Below, one piece after another: positions 63,199-64,000 of a stretch of DNA of 64,000 nucleotides. Position numbers and translations under genes: made by a program. Source of the DNA: an uncultured Porphyromonadaceae bacterium (GTDB lineage: Bacteria > Bacteroidota > Bacteroidia > Bacteroidales > Muribaculaceae); contig CAMWXJ010000003.1 of assembly GCA_947178215.1 (NCBI GenBank), forward strand, positions 62,001 to 126,000. Reading direction: 5' to 3'. Numbering within the stretch: the stretch's first letter is position 1; each line of letters opens with the position of its first letter. Below the pieces are notes generated by a model. That model made no database searches and was not told the DNA's origin. It worked only from the letters and a program-made list of their open reading frames with translations.

Positions 63199-63210
63199 CA
63201 ATATTTTGCT

Positions 63211-63218
63211 TAACTTTG
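63211..63218 (+). promoter_or_regulatory. -7 box of the META-domain lipoprotein gene (TAACTTTG)
   Basis: TAACTTTG fits TAnnTTTG. Together with 63190-63198 it forms a 9-bp inverted repeat (ACAAAGTTA-N12-TAACTTTGT). It predicts a leader of about 90 bases before the ATG at 63316. Confidence 0.6.
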
Positions 63219-63315
63219 TAGCCTGTGACAATGAACTATGTCCATAATTTTTCATTTTAATTAAATACAATCCCCCATAACCACATCAAACAGCCCTCAT
63301 AAAACAGGTCATATT

Positions 63316-64000
63316 ATGAAGCACATATTCAAATATATCCTCCCGGCAACAGCTGCAATAGCAGTGACCTTGGCCGGATGTAACACTATCAGAAACGTGA
63401 CCGGAAGCAAAACACCCGCTTCGACGGCGACAGCCACAGAGCAGCCCAAGACAGGTGCCGAGATGAACACTGGCGCCCTCAGCGCGCTCCAAACCGAGGA
63501 TGTCATCGACAACGTGATAAGAGGCAAATGGATTATCGCCGACGCCGGAGGCAAGGCTGTGGCAGCCGATCCTGACGAGCCTGAACGCCCGTATGTCACT
63601 TTCGACTCCACGGCGGTCAACCCGTTCATACTCAAATTCTACGCAAACACCGGCTGCAACATCGTAAACGGCAGCATGGCGCTCACCAAGGGCAACAAGA
63701 TAAGCAAGATAGGCGAATTTGCCACCACAATGCGCGCCTGTATCAACGATGCAGCCGAACACGACATACTCAATGCCCTCAATACTGCCGCGACATACCG
63801 CCTGGAACGCGTCGACAACAATTATATCCTCTACTTCTACAACGGAACCAACGTCAACACCATGGTGTTGCGCAAAAACGACATGGGATTCCTTGACGGA
63901 GCATGGAACGTGGAGCGTATACCCCCTATCACCATTAACGATGACGACATGCCGGAGCCGATGCAACTGGTGTTTGACATGACCGAAGGCCGCCTCCACG
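63316..64000 (+). CDS. META-domain lipoprotein (HslJ-like), cut by window end
   Basis: About 228 codons are present and the frame is open to the end of the window. The signal peptide ends in a lipobox at C22 (VTLAGC). After a Thr/Ala-rich linker, a META domain covers about 65-185: GKWIIADAGG, YVTFDS, FYANTGCNIVNGSM and ATTMRACIND carry the conserved GCN...G and TxxxC pattern, with LYFYNGTNVNTMVL closing it. A second META-like start (LDGAWNVERI) follows at about 195, so the full protein probably has two domains. META domains occur in HslJ-type envelope proteins; the role here is unknown. Confidence 0.85.
   Translation, partial: MKHIFKYILPATAAIAVTLAGCNTIRNVTGSKTPASTATATEQPKTGAEMNTGALSALQTEDVIDNVIRGKWIIADAGGKAVAADPDEPERPYVTFDSTAVNPFILKFYANTGCNIVNGSMALTKGNKISKIGEFATTMRACINDAAEHDILNALNTAATYRLERVDNNYILYFYNGTNVNTMVLRKNDMGFLDGAWNVERIPPITINDDDMPEPMQLVFDMTEGRLH

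Noticed and set aside
1-64000. tRNA, rRNA, CRISPR array, insertion sequence or prophage
   Set aside because: No cloverleaf-like segment with a GTTCGAATC arm outside genes, no repeat-spacer series and no transposase, integrase or phage protein was found.

Overview
The window looks like chromosomal DNA of a gut Bacteroidales bacterium, most likely a Muribaculaceae-type genome. This rests on four SusC/SusD outer-membrane pairs, the conserved Bacteroidetes order parA-parB-DUF5683-lytic transglycosylase, repeated TAnnTTTG promoter boxes (some with a TTG about 19-21 bases upstream), carboxyspermidine decarboxylase, and GC-rich, C/G-ending codon use. The genus is an inference. No tRNA, rRNA, CRISPR array, transposase or prophage gene was seen.

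Bases 1-24,000 are mostly core genes. On the minus strand are a flavodiiron protein cut by the window start, a secreted PCMD-like protein, alaS, a five-gene run (VanX-like dipeptidase, NDH-2, LysM/binding-protein fusion, PorT-like barrel, tandem ABC ATPase) and parA-parB-DUF5683-mltD. On the plus strand are a small MerR regulator, a TPR protein followed by a degenerate UvrD-like protein, a lipoprotein, ybaK and aroC. A ClC-family protein overlaps the 3' end of aroC tail to tail. A metallophosphatase fused to a PQQ-type propeller lies just upstream of it.

Bases 26,600-50,980 are one outer-membrane nutrient-uptake region. A minus-strand susCDEF-like operon and three plus-strand susCD pairs (one with an extra small lipoprotein) point away from a 738-base regulatory gap holding promoters, a 17-bp tandem repeat and a G8 run. 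Each unit ends in a clear hairpin. No glycoside hydrolase, hybrid two-component regulator, SusR or ECF sigma gene is present, so enzymes and control genes must lie elsewhere and substrates cannot be read from context. SusE/SusF-like modules suggest an alpha-glucan for the first unit only.

Bases 50,997-64,000 return to housekeeping and repair: umuD-umuC, a charged periplasmic protein, an operon of UvrD/PcrA helicase, carboxyspermidine decarboxylase, a glycosyltransferase and radC, then cysK. Facing them is a tightly overlapped operon of glycosyltransferase, dispanin-like membrane protein, DUF4286 protein, ruvC and fmt. A META-domain lipoprotein runs off the right edge.

No complete new defence or mobile system was found. 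The most unusual items are the catalytically degraded UvrD-like protein at 14097-15134, the atypical ClC protein, and the repeat-rich control regions of the sus cluster.
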